Shown one piece after another: positions 1-10,142 of a stretch of DNA of 64,000 nucleotides (positions are counted from its first letter, which is position 1; each line of letters starts with the position of its first letter). This DNA is from Undaria pinnatifida (lineage: Eukaryota > Sar > Phaeophyceae > Laminariales > Alariaceae). The DNA is taken from assembly GCA_012845835.1 (NCBI GenBank), contig JABAKD010000028.1, positions 8,621,632 to 8,685,631 of the forward strand, given 5' to 3'. Below the pieces are notes generated by a model that saw only the letters and a program-made list of their open reading frames with translations, ran no database searches and was not told where the DNA came from. The translations under genes and the position numbers were made by a program.

Positions 1-109
1 CCTCAATTCTGTCCAGAAAACCGTTGACCTGCTCCAGGAGGAGGTTTCACTCCTACGCTCGTCGTTTGCTCTACCCGAGATTAGCACTGCAACGTGTACG
101 CTCGGCAAG
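1..109 (+). CDS. 3' end of exon E1, copy 0 (partial)
   Basis: This is the tail of the first exon of the duplicated family, cut by the window start. The open frame begins with the codon at 3-5 and ends in phase 2 at a strong donor (GCAAG followed by GTGAGT). The same frame is open at the homologous positions of copies 1 and 2. No domain is recognisable in this Arg/Leu-rich segment. Because the locus is broken at about 321, this exon may no longer belong to a complete gene. Confidence 0.6.
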
Positions 110-321
110 GTGAGTGGTTGAGAGGTCGTCGGGGTCGTTGTGGGCTTCCATCAACGATGCAGGAAACGACGGCTATTCGAACTATGAGTAGGCCGCACGC
201 GTGAGGCTTTCTAACCTACAGCGCGCGACCGCTGACGACAATATTTAACTATTTAGCTGCGCATTGTACATGGGCCTCGCGTCGTTCGCTGATCAGGCGG
301 CATTGCCAAATGGTTTGACGC
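1..321 (+). repeat. Copy 0: truncated tail of the duplicated locus
   Basis: This stretch aligns with about 6265-6567 of copy 1 and 55,405-55,715 of copy 2. It holds the end of exon E1, its splice donor and the start of the following intron. Similarity stops near 321, and after a short filler the sequence resumes as one monomer of the satellite that precedes copy 2. Copy 0 is therefore cut off by the window on the left and by a rearrangement on the right. Confidence 0.85.
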
Positions 322-354
322 TGGCTATTTGCCGCAGGCCATTACAGCGCAGTA

Positions 355-477
355 GTAGTTGATTCCCCGGGTCGATACCGCCATGCATGCGTGGAAACTC
401 CACCCCAGTCGGCTGGTTGGTGATTGGCCGGCGTGTGCGCGATATCTGCGCACTGGGGACTGTGGAATATTCCAATC
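355..477. repeat. Solitary satellite monomer at the edge of copy 1
   Basis: It matches the last monomer of the 51.37-53.56 kb array (53,475-53,597), including the CGATACCGCC start and the GGTTGGTGATTGG stretch. In copy 2 this monomer is the end of a ten-unit array. Here it directly follows truncated copy 0, so it marks the junction of a rearrangement. Confidence 0.85.
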
Positions 478-877
478 ACGGAGATCCATTGTTAACAGGG
501 GTAAATGCCTTATCATCACCATATATTGTTAAAAAATTCTCATAATTTCGCACTATTCCGGCCAGAACATCACCTGATAGGGACAGCTTACGCTATACCT
601 ACAATGGGACTCGAAGGGTGCGCCAGCTAACGTTGGGCTGCGAAAGCAACTGAGTTAAATCGACACACGACGCGTATGAAAATACGCGGAAGTGTGGTGA
701 GCTAAAGCTTTATTTTTCCCCATCCGCCGGAGGATAAAAAAAAAAAAAAACATATATATTGCGCCGTAACCGTAAGGCCTATACGAACAATCCAAGTTAT
801 CGTTTACTGTTATCGACGAAGAATTGACAGAGTTATGACCCCGAAGGCATTTACCCCTTTCAACAGTGGATCTCCGT
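478..877. mobile_element. 400-bp non-autonomous DNA transposon (MITE-like)
   Basis: The two ends (478-511 and 844-877) are inverted repeats of 34 bases that agree at about 31 positions; each begins ACGGAGATCCA when read inward. The interior has no usable reading frame and holds an A-run at about 738-752. The corresponding place in copy 2 (near 53,598) lacks the element, so it inserted after the copies separated. I could not define a clean target duplication, so the superfamily is left open. Confidence 0.8.
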
Positions 878-929
878 AATAGCTTGTGACAACAAAAAAG
901 CAAAATAAACGTTTTCGTACTGCTACAAC

Positions 930-1077
930 AGTCGTAGTCGTAGTAGCAGTAGTAGCAGTAGCAATGGTAGTAGTAGCAGTAGTGGTGGTGGTAGTAGTCA
1001 AAGTAGTAAAAGTCGGAGTGTTAGAAATAATAGCAGCAGGAGTAGTGGTAGTAGTAACAGTAGCAGCGGCATGAACA
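930..1077. repeat. GTA-rich microsatellite
   Basis: A run of GTA, GCA and GTG triplets; its counterpart in copy 2 lies at 53,640-53,830. Both strands give long low-complexity frames (Val-rich or Thr-rich) that are by-products of the triplet repeat rather than genes. Confidence 0.85.
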
Positions 1078-1134
1078 GTAGTAGAATTCTGCACGAACAG
1101 GTCGCGTTTTGCATCTTCCTTAATTGAGTACACC

Positions 1135-1400
1135 TGTACCGCTGTGGTCGTATCTTTAAGCATTTTGCCGTACATAGAATGGTCGGATACATTTTGTCAG
1201 GGAGTTCAGTTGTCACTGTTGGCGTTTCTTGTGAGCTCTTGAGATCCTGAGACACAAACGGGAAGGTCCATGGCCGATGACATGTCACTCCCCCGTGTGA
1301 TGACGAAGGAACTATTGCATCGTGGACAAGCGCACTCTGAGCCTACGAGGGGAAGTCCTTGCAGTTGATACCACCGGGCCCGCGGTCGCGCGAGTCGGTG
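1135..1400 (+). repeat. 5' LTR of the gypsy relic
   Basis: It pairs with 4456-4714. The shared core ends near the GCGCGAGTCG stretch in both; the exact right edge is blurred by divergence. Confidence 0.75.
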
Positions 1401-4400
1401 CAATTCAGTTGAATTGGGTAAGTTCTGCCTACTGCCCAAACCGTGACCAATTTGCTTTTCGGAGGCTAGAAAGCAATGCTTTGTGCGTTGGTGTTGGACT
1501 CCAGCGGAAAGCGATGGAAGAAGACCCTACAGCAGCGGGAGGAACGCGAGCGCAGGGCGCTGGCCGAGTCCATTCTGCAAGTTGGGGCAACCCGAGAGGT
1601 GGAGGTCGTGCCGGTGGCCGGCTGAAGCTGGAAGTGGCGGACCACCTAGGTGGGGTGGTGATGTTGTTACGAAGATATGCGTGAATTTCTTGCAGTCTAC
1701 TCGGAGTACGAGCAGCGGATGCATATCACAAACCGAGATGGAGGAGACCGTGTACTCGCGAGCAGGCGAGAGCTGGTAGATTTGGCGACCCAAATGATGG
1801 TGGTTGACGATTTCTATATCGGCAAGTCCTGGGTAGACCTCTCCAAGGAGGAGCTAATGCAAGGGCTCAAAAGGTTTGCTGGCGTTGATATGCGGTAGAC
1901 GAGTTATGACGGTTTTTGCCGCCAGATATTCCGTGTGCTGAAGATGGATGCGAGCGTACCGATAGATGGCAGGGTGTTCATGCAAAAACGTGCCCTGCGG
2001 AAATACTTTGCTGACAGCGGGCTCCCGGAGGTGGTGAGGCCCGACGGTCGGAAGTATACGCTGAAGTATGGCAAGGTGCTGGTTGAGACAACAGTGGCAG
2101 GAATCAAGCCACACAAGTTCCGCCACAAGGTGGAAAATAAGATGCGGTTCGATGTCGTAACGCATGACCCTGACGCATTGCTTAACATTATTGCCAATCG
2201 GCAACGGGACCAAGCTGTAATTAAGGCCAACGATGCTGAACGTCGGTGAACAGCAAAGCGGCTTGACGCTAGGTCGATGGCTGCTGCGGGGACCAATCCA
2301 CAGGGAAGTGCTGCTGGCGAGCACGACTCACGCGAGAAGGCCAAGTCTACTGGTGCGAAAGCAGAGCGGAATCGTCGTTACGTCAACAACGAGTGTTTCG
2401 TATGTGGCAAGCAGGGATACAAGCAGTGGGACTGCCCCCAAAGCCAGCAGGGTTAGGCGGGGAAAGACGTCCATGGCCAGAGCCACGGCCAAACCCCCAT
2501 ACAGCAGCAGCAGCCCACAAACGGTCCCGCTCAGCATACCCGGAGTAAGACAACTGGGACGGCCCCTGCGTCTGCCACCCCTCGAGCTAGTGGGTACCAG
2601 ACCGCCTCAAAAGGGGTGATTGGGAAGACTGAACCTGTTGCGTGTGAAGCGTCTACGCAGAATGACAACGACTACGTGTACATTTGCGTGCCGAGAGAGA
2701 ATATGGCGCCAGTGGAAGACGGGCTCACCGAGATGGTGCAGCACCAGCTTTCCCAAAGCGCAAGGCCACAGAATGCAGCACTAGTTCTTCATTTCGTTCC
2801 GGTGCAGCCGCCGGCAACCGCGTCATCCCAGTGGCGTAGAGATTCCAGCACTCTTTATTCCGCGCGTGTCGCGGTCGTGCAGCCCGGCAGATGTGGTGAC
2901 ACGATCGTGGATTCGGTAGAGAACAAACCGCATGTGGAGGGCCTGACGCAGCATCTCGCGAGGCGTCTTGCTGTTCCTGGTACTTCCGAGGCTGCTGAGG
3001 TCATCGTGCTCATGGATTCTGGTTCAAGCATTGCAACAATGTCGGAGGAGCTGGTACAGGCCCTGTGGGGACAGCCGGGGATGACGCAAACCGCGTTAAC
3101 GCAGGCGTTTGTTGCGCATGCGCGTGTGGTGACGTCGTTGGGCCAGGAGTGTGACATTGTGACGCAAACGTGTCCACTCCACTTAACGATCGGTACACCA
3201 TGGGGAGCAGTCCATGGGGAGCACTCCGATTTATCATGCCGTTTAGCGTACTCTCTGGGGGAGGCGATTCGGTTATCATCGGGCAAAAGACGCTAAGAGA
3301 GAAATTCGGCATCGACGTCATGGTGCAGCTCAAGGCCTCCGTACTAAAGGCACAAGGGCGTCAAGATGGTGCTGTCATGGAGCTTACACCTTGTTCTGTG
3401 GGCGAACTCAACGATGGTGCCGTGCTGCGAGCGGGGATGGCTGTCATAGCGTTCGTGCCGGGCGGTGATGCGCCAGGCGACGTGAACGATGAGGACGCAA
3501 TGACGCTGCCGTCTCAACGATCCATGGTATTCCAGGATTCCGAGGTGGAAATGCTGGATCGGGTGGGCGTGTTGGAGACGGCTGTCGATAACGCTGTTGA
3601 CGATGGCTCCCCGCCAGATTGTGCCAAGATGCGGCGCGATATCGTTTTTCGCACGCACCTTGACGTGTTGTGTCGGGCGTTCTCAGGTGACCCACCTGCA
3701 CACAAAAAGCTTATAGCGGTCCGGTTTCATTCAGGGGCAAGAATGCATTTGGGCGAAGCCCTCACCTAAGCGTAATCGCGTGCCATGGAGCGCGGCAGAG
3801 TCTTGCCGCGACTGCCGCTCGATGGTGACGACGAGGCTGTCGTCAAGGTGGCCTGGGAAGGGCTGGAGGAGGTGGAGAGCACCTGGGAGCCCGTATCGCG
3901 CGTGTTTGGTGGCGCGACGGCCGTACTGTGGAAATATTTCAAGGCGCTGCGACTGAAAACGGATCAGAAGCGGGGACTCATACATCGGTATGGGCTGCTT
4001 TTTTTATCATATTGTGGTTGGGGGGCGGGGCGGATTCTGAGTTGCTGACTTTCGGTTTTATCTTAACTTGAATTTCTACTTTTCTGACTTGGAGGTTTTA
4101 CGCAGGGCGCTGGTAGCTCCTGACGCAGACACCGCTGGCGGTTCATCGCCGAGGTTGTGTGTGGACAGAGCATGCCCGAGGTTGATGCTTCCGTTTTACG
4201 GGTGACTGTTGTATTGAAATGCGCAATTGGAGGTGTGACGCGTGGTGCGTGGTTTGCTTGGTGATTCATTGGTGATGACACGGCTGCAGAACAATCACTG
4301 TTCACTCTCTGTAAACATGGTAGATCTTAGATCGTGGTGAAACTGGCCACGATTTGTTGAACTTGACCATTGGCCAACGTACGGACAGCTTTGTTAAACT

Positions 4401-4455
4401 ACTCGGTCTGAGCCAACTTGTGGTTGGTAACCACAGATTGATTTTTGGAGGGTGC

Positions 4456-4714
4456 TGTACCGCTGTGGTCGCATCATCGGTCATTTTTCCGTACATAGAA
4501 CTTAGTTTGACAGGGAGTTCAAATGCCACTATTGGCGTTTCTTGTGAGCTCTTGAGATCTTGGGATACAGACGGGAAGTTCCACGGCCGATGGCATGTCA
4601 CTTCCCCCTGTGATAACGTACGAATTATTGCATGGTGGACAAACGCACTCCGAGCCTATGAGGGAAAGTCCTCGGAGCTGATACCACCGGGCCCGCGGTC
4701 GCGCGAGTCGTTAA
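4456..4714 (+). repeat. 3' LTR of the gypsy relic
   Basis: It pairs with 1135 to about 1400, and is preceded by a short purine-rich stretch (GGAGGG) that could be a polypurine tract. Sequence homologous to copy 2 resumes right after it. Confidence 0.78.
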
Positions 4715-5259
4715 GTACCTTAGCATCGTACTGAATTGAATGCGCACAATTGGGGTGGCTATTGGCATATGGAACGCGTTCAGTGTTCAATCAGTAGATG
4801 CTGTGGTCTGGCTATTGCATCGTTGTTGAACTCCGCTAACGCAACCTCCAGTGCCCCAGATTGCCTGATTACTCTGAGCAAGGTAATGTGAACCTGAGTC
4901 CATCAATCGCCAAAGGAAATGCCAACTTGTCGAGTAATCACCACATGTTCAATCATTTAGCAGCACTGATGTGCTGATTTACAAAGCGCTTCTGATACTC
5001 ACAACAGTAATATTAACCTATACTATGAACACTCACCAGAGGTGCTAACCACTGACGTATCGGTATTGATGACGTTATCTTCTTCACTTAGAATAAACAC
5101 ACCCTTCTCTTTTGGCGTATGCCGCCCGCCAAATATTGGCATGGCGACGCGTTATTATTATCCCTTGCCTTGGTTGAGAACTACCACGCCACCCCCCTCG
5201 TGATCACTCACCGGTTTCACGATCCACTGCGCCATTAATCGACACCTGGTACCTGATAG

Positions 5260-6373
5260 GTCTTTGGGCACGGAGTCGTCCGACGAGGAGAAAGAACTCG
5301 TCGAGGATTTGGAGAGTGACGACAACCTTCCCATGTGTCTGTTTGCTCCATTTCGGATGGACTTCCTTGACGAGGCACCGGACACAACCGCGCCATCGTC
5401 ACCCGATTGGAGCAGACCTGCTGGCGGCAGTGTCTCGCTACTCGCAGAGAACGACGTAGGTGTCACTTTGGGACAGACGACACAGAGGCAACTGTGTAGC
5501 CCCATTAATGTCAGTGAGGGAACTGAGGCTGTTGACTGGGAGATAACGTGCAGGGGTCCCCGTGCGTTCGGGTCAAACGGAAACACTATCCGCCACACGG
5601 CTGATCTAGCCGACACGAGTAGCTACTCGCGTAACGTCCCGCTGCCGATCAACCACGAAGAAGGTATGATGGGTCAGGCGACCAAATGTTTACCTGGTTG
5701 CCCCGCAAGGGCTCGTGGCAAAAATGAGATCGTCGACGTTGGGGCTTCCCGAAGGGTTGCTCATTATTTCAGATCGAAGTGCGGCTGTATTCGTAGCACA
5801 GCTGGTCTAGCTGAACACAATATCTACTCAGCATGCACGTACACCACCCCTCACAGTCCCAGGGGGGGGGGTCAAAATACTGCCGGAAATAACTGTGCTC
5901 GGCATATTTTCCTCGACAATATATCTAGTGAGAACAACGACTTTGCCGCGACGATGGAGGAGCACTTGAGCAGTGAGTGTGTACGGAACACACGCAACGG
6001 AAAAATGGGTAGAGTCGCAGGTATCACTCAATAAGCACGTTCACTTAATTCTTCGATATTGGTTTTTTCCGCGGCTCGTCACTTGTATCGCCCCGGCCCG
6101 GATCATGCGCTGCCGTGCAGGGCTCCTCAACATCACACACTGTCCATTCTCGACAACAACTGCAAGGAGTTCGATGGTTGGGCAACCGATAACACGTCAA
6201 TTGCTAATCGAACAATGTGCTCTGGTTGTAATATCTACAGAGACAGGACAACGCCATAAGCACAGCCCACGTCTGGCCAGAACACCGTTGACCTGCTCCA
6301 AGAAGAGGTTTCGCTCCCACGCGCGGCGTTTGCTCTACCCGAGACTAGCACTGAAATGCGGACGGTCGGCAAT
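5260..6373 (+). CDS. Exon E1, copy 1, of an unrecognised exon-cassette gene
   Basis: This is a long exon encoding an acidic start (SSDEEKELVEDLESDD) followed by a Ser/Thr-rich stretch without a known domain. It enters in phase 2 and leaves in phase 2 at 6373 (GT at 6374). Copy 2's acceptor (GGGCAG) reads GGGCAC here, but an AG 15 bases upstream (5258-5259) gives an in-phase substitute, so I start the exon at 5260. Indels against copy 2 are multiples of three, except one extra base in an A-run near 6001-6006. That shifts the frame, so this copy is either a pseudogene at this point or contains a sequence error. The motif GQATKCLPG resembles LAQAIVCPPG in E2 and LDQAIVWP in E6. I cannot assign a function. 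Confidence 0.6.
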
Positions 6374-7328
6374 GTGAGTAGTCGAGAGTTTTTCGGGGTC
6401 GTTGCGGGCTTCCATCACCGATGCAGTAAACTACGCCTATTCAAACTACGAGTATCCGAAGTACGAGTAGGCCGTATGCGCGCGACCACTGACGACAATA
6501 TTTAACTATTTGGCTGTGCATTGTTCATGGGCCTCGCGTCGTTCGCTCATCAAGCGGCATTTCAAAATGGTTTGACGCAGTACATCATAGCCTAGCTATC
6601 CAATGATAATGACATTTTTTGGGGTCTATACGGTACCGATTGCAATGCCGTTGGGCAAGCTTGGAGTTTGGCTCAATTCATCCGCGGTTGAAATATATGT
6701 ACACTCAACGGTTTTCGCTTGAAAGGATTGCCATATCGTGTACAGCATTGGATTGTATCTCCCGCGAGTCCGCTTGCGCTCTGTCATGAGCGCACAGCGC
6801 CACATCACGGACCGCTTGAATCGTCTGCGGCGATTTATCTACTCGCCGTTGTCTTAACCACTAGTTGTAGTAATTCAACCGCAACATCGTTGCGTAAGAC
6901 TTGTAGCTAATCATTTACATGTGGTTTATGTCAGTTGCCTCCAGCATGGTCCTACCGTGCACCACTCAAGTGAATATATATATATATTTTCTTGTTTTCA
7001 TCTATGCCGTAAAAAATACTAAACGCTCAGAACCGAGTCTTTCAGTAAAATTGTATTCGCTTAGCGTTATAAAACGATAGGAGCTGGGGATTTGAATTAA
7101 CATGTGTTGTTCCGGGGACTAATAGAGGTAATATCTCCAGCCTAGTCTATCGCAGGTCTACAGACCTCGCTACGAAGATTCAACATAGTGCCATGCCAAA
7201 TATATTAATGTACAAGATTTTGTATAAGATGATATTGATCAACCGTTGTCTTGCTGTTCAATGCCGTGCAATTTACCTTCCATATTTCTGGGAATCATAC
7301 ATTTCTCTCACCGACCCCATCGTTCTAG
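6374..7328 (+). other. Intron E1-E2, copy 1
   Basis: The donor is GTGAGT and the acceptor is CGTTCTAG after a pyrimidine-rich tract. It is alignable to 55,514-56,474 in copy 2. I see no gene or element inside it. Confidence 0.65.
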
Positions 7329-7927
7329 GAACAATAACCCAAGGCTACTCAACAAAGCGTGCGGCGACGCCAATGGTTCTAGGGACACATCGGATGGTAG
7401 GAAGGAGATCAACACCAGCCCTGCCTTCATACTGATCAGAACCCTTTCGACCAACTCCACGGATCATGACAAGCTCTCCTCGTCATTGGTGGGAACTGGC
7501 CCCCTCGGCTTTCAACCGACCCTGCCCCCCTGTTCCAAGCGCGAAAACACCCCAGAGAGCGAAGTCGCCCAGCAGCCCTCGCCTGATGGACCCGGCGATG
7601 GTATGGCCGACTCACCCGGTTACCTTCACATCGCGCACCGCCTGAACAAACAACGTACGGAAACCGTCATGCCTCAGCTTTCCCTGGTCTTGACACAGAG
7701 CAAGACGGTGACATCAAGTCCCCGCTCATACGGGCCCGTGTGGGATGGTAGCCCGTTGCTTACCGAACACAATGAGTCGGCAACGTTGGCTCAGGCAATC
7801 GTGTGCCCTCCCGGTAGGCCGGTTGAGTCGGGTGGGTCAACCACTGCAACGGAAGATGGCGTGTCGGACGAGGATGGCAAGGTCGTTGTTTCGACCGCAA
7901 CGATCACCCTCAGTTTAGCAGCGCCAG
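7329..7927 (+). CDS. Exon E2, copy 1 (phase 2 to 1)
   Basis: The exon encodes about 200 residues rich in Ser, Thr, Pro and Gly, with no recognised domain. It follows a good pyrimidine tract and the acceptor TTCTAG, and the phase matches E1's exit. It leaves in phase 1 at CCAG followed by GCAAGT, a GC donor with an otherwise perfect consensus. A GC-AG intron is the only reading I found that joins E3 in frame, and both copies share it. Copy 2 has an extra 18 bases here, an in-frame repeat of the codons for DTSDGR, as expected if the frame is under constraint. It belongs to the 2-to-1 class with E4, E6 and E8. Confidence 0.65.
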
Positions 7928-8197
7928 GCAAGTAGGTTCACCCCTCACGTTGTTGACACCTTGCAACCGTGACGGGAAGGCCTTCGGTTTCTTTGCTCTG
8001 GTAATGGCAGCAAAATACCCGTTGAAAGAGGCACAATACGCACATACCTTACTCAGCGTGGGGTAGAAACCCATGTCCTAAATATTCATCGCACAGGTAT
8101 TGCAGTCGATAATATCCACCTCCGTATTGATCCGGTATCAACTTTCCCAGTCGCACGAGTAATGCCACCCTGTACTTCCTTCTCCGCTCTTAAACAG

Positions 8198-8696
8198 TTC
8201 ACGTACAGGAAATACCACCCCGACAAGTGCACCAAGTACCGCCACAGGCGATAGAGCAGCCGTCGCACCGGACTCAACCGCCGAGTACCTCACTGTCTCC
8301 AGCAAGCCTGTCACCTCTGGTCATCTCCCCTTCAGTCCAGCGGTGGTGCCATGAGGGTAGCCTCAGCCCCACCGGGGGCCAGCGGGACTGTTCGCAGCCC
8401 GTCTCCCCTTCCGACGGTAGATATGCACCCTACAATGCATATTCTACCTCGGATAGGCCATCAACTGGCGAGGGTGACTCGAATCTTGCGGACGGCGACG
8501 ACGGCCAAGACCTGTCGGAAGCTTCTGTCGATGGGGATTCTCTTCATACGTACATCAGCAGCGGTGGCAGCCTCGTTGAGACGATATCGACGGCGGGGTC
8601 TTTCGAAGACGGGAATCGGCTATCCCAGTCAACAGTCTACAATACCGACGACGCGAACCCGGCACTCTTATGGACGAACAACGACGGATCAATCCG
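8198..8696 (+). CDS. Exon E3, copy 1 (phase 1 to 2)
   Basis: The acceptor is TTAAACAG after a long pyrimidine stretch; the donor is ATCCG followed by GTGAGT. The frame joins E2 and E4 exactly. The segment is Pro/Ser/Asp-rich and lacks a known domain. It carries HEGSLSPTGG and VSPSDG, which line up with HEGSASPAG and VSPSNA in E7, and it ends with TVYNTDDANPALLWT, nearly the same as the end of E7 (TVYDSDDANARLLWT). These matches, plus equal intron phases, mark E3 and E7 as ancient duplicates. Copy 2 is one codon longer. Confidence 0.72.
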
Positions 8697-9085
8697 GTGA
8701 GTGCGCCTGAAAGCTATTCGCGAGGTGAATGAGTTCCGACGCACGCCAACGCAGGGGTGCATCTAAATTTTATGAGGCTTCTCACGCGAAGACCCCATGC
8801 CTCGCCCAAATCTGACTGTGAGAACCAACGAAAGTGTGACCCGATGGGCAGTCCCACGGTTGAGATATGTGACAATACAAACGTTGTGCCCGAGATATGT
8901 ATCGATTCCTCAGTTGCTGATCCTCGTCTGCCGAAGACACTTTGGTCAAGTCGTTTATATTTCAATGTTCTATACACCCTTGGCATACAATACGCTGCTA
9001 CAGCTCAACATTTGGTAGCGAAACACTTCAACTCTGTAAACTATCTGCTGCTCGGTCCATATTGTTCCTGGCGATTGCATTGAAG
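8697..9085 (+). other. Intron E3-E4, copy 1
   Basis: GTGAGT donor and CATTGAAG acceptor. It matches 57,864-58,254 in copy 2. No element is seen. Confidence 0.7.
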
Positions 9086-9651
9086 GTCAAACGTTTCTCT
9101 GGAGCTGCCGAGCGAGATGGAAAGTGAGGGCAGCGAAACAAGTGGCGCATCAGACGGCAGCGTAAGATTCAAGGATCCTCCAGATCTCGCATTGGCTAAC
9201 GCCGCTTCGTCCACCCCTACGATCCTGATCGGAAGAAATTCATCTCATTTGGGTGTTGGAGTTCTCGGACCCTGCTTGCCATTGTCGGTAAACACTCACG
9301 ACGAAAAGTGTACCATTTCAACGCCGCGCTCCACGCCACAACGGCGAGATGGACACACTGCCGACACGACATGCTCCCTGGAGGGTCGCCACTCCACCCT
9401 GTCTCTTGTAGACCGATCGGGGGCGCACGTCCCTCAGCACGCCCCCCTCGGCTTGGCTGCCGGCGCGTTCTCCGCGTCGAACACAGTCATTGGAACAGTT
9501 CGCCAGTTTCCCAATCTGCACGATTCACCGGTGACGTTGGGTGAGAGAATCAAGTCACCAGCCGGCGGTTCGGTGGAAATCGACGGGACTGTTAGAGTTA
9601 GGCAGACCAATGCCCCAATCCAGGCGACCATATACCGCGTAGACGACCTCG
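9086..9651 (+). CDS. Exon E4, copy 1 (phase 2 to 1)
   Basis: One base after the acceptor AAG completes the split Arg codon left by E3, and the frame stays open for 188 codons. An ATG at 9117 looks like a start, but copy 2 has GTG there and both copies are open upstream to the acceptor, so this is an internal exon. It begins with an acidic Ser-rich stretch (LPSEMESEGSETSG) resembling the start of E8 (LPDGSSSDNEGADSSS). It ends near VDDLG at a GTGGGT donor; a second donor four bases downstream (GTATCT) would also work with a different E5 acceptor. The lengths in copies 1 and 2 are identical (566). Function unknown. Confidence 0.7.
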
Positions 9652-10142
9652 GTGGGTATCTACCCTGATGGCAGCAGGCGTTTTGCGTGTTCGATGCATG
9701 TGCTTGGATGTGTACCACATCTAGCGTAGGCCGTGATATGCTGTGTGTGTTACATTAAGAGTACCCGCTGACAGAATCCACGATCGGGGTGGTCTTGCGG
9801 TTTTTCTGTGATCGTGGACGTGGTTATGGTAGCAAAATGATGATAGTGCAGACCATGCACGACAAATTCTACAGACCTGCGCCATTCAGACGTTGAACAC
9901 GTGACACGCAAGAGCTCATATTCTCAGTTACGCGAGAGAATATGTCCGCACTGAAGCTCCATGGTTCAATGTATGTTCCGTCCCCCAAATAGATTGGTGC
10001 TGACCCGCCCCCTCCTTCCCTCTGCCCGCCCTACGACACACCGACTCTGTTCATGTACCACGCCAAGCAGAGGCAACCAACCACGCACTCCGTGCGCCGT
10101 TGCCAAGCAGAATGAACTCTCCGGATAAAACTTCACCCGCAG
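9652..10142 (+). other. Intron E4-E5, copy 1
   Basis: Corresponds to 58,821-59,311. Its right half is almost identical between the copies. The exact ends are ambiguous by a few to about 30 bases because two donor/acceptor pairs both keep the frame. Confidence 0.6.

Larger units (their letters stand above)
1135..4714 (+). mobile_element. Old, reduced Ty3/gypsy (chromovirus-like) LTR element
   Basis: Direct repeats of about 260 bases (1135 to about 1400 and 4456-4714), both starting TGTACCGCTG, flank the body. Recognisable parts in order are a gag region with a CCHC zinc knuckle (about 2390-2450), a retropepsin-like protease with a DSGS motif (about 3005-3290), a linker of the kind seen before the polymerase in stramenopile gypsy elements, and a chromodomain-like tail (about 3840-3960). 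Reverse transcriptase and integrase are not seen. The flanking pentamers ACACC and GTACC fit a 5-base target duplication of the empty site GCACC at 53,879-53,883 in copy 2. The LTRs differ at very roughly 15-20% of positions, so the insertion is old. The element is a fossil with several breaks. Confidence 0.85.

Noticed and set aside
735-755. Poly-A tail of a retroposed transcript
   Set aside because: The A-run lies inside a 400-base unit with 34-base inverted repeats at both ends, so a DNA transposon fits better.
886-1175. Val-rich and Thr-rich proteins near 0.9-1.2 kb
   Set aside because: They arise from the GTA-rich microsatellite and have no splice or start support.
6266-6373. A separate small exon with a leucine-rich helix frame (NTVDLLQEEVSL)
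   Set aside because: This frame is open in copies 0 and 1 but has a stop in copy 2, while the frame continuous with E1 is open in all three and gives matching phases with E2. The segment is treated as the end of E1.
9117-9668. Independent gene starting at the ATG at 9117
   Set aside because: Copy 2 has GTG at that place and the frame is open up to an acceptor that completes a split codon from E3, so it is an internal exon.
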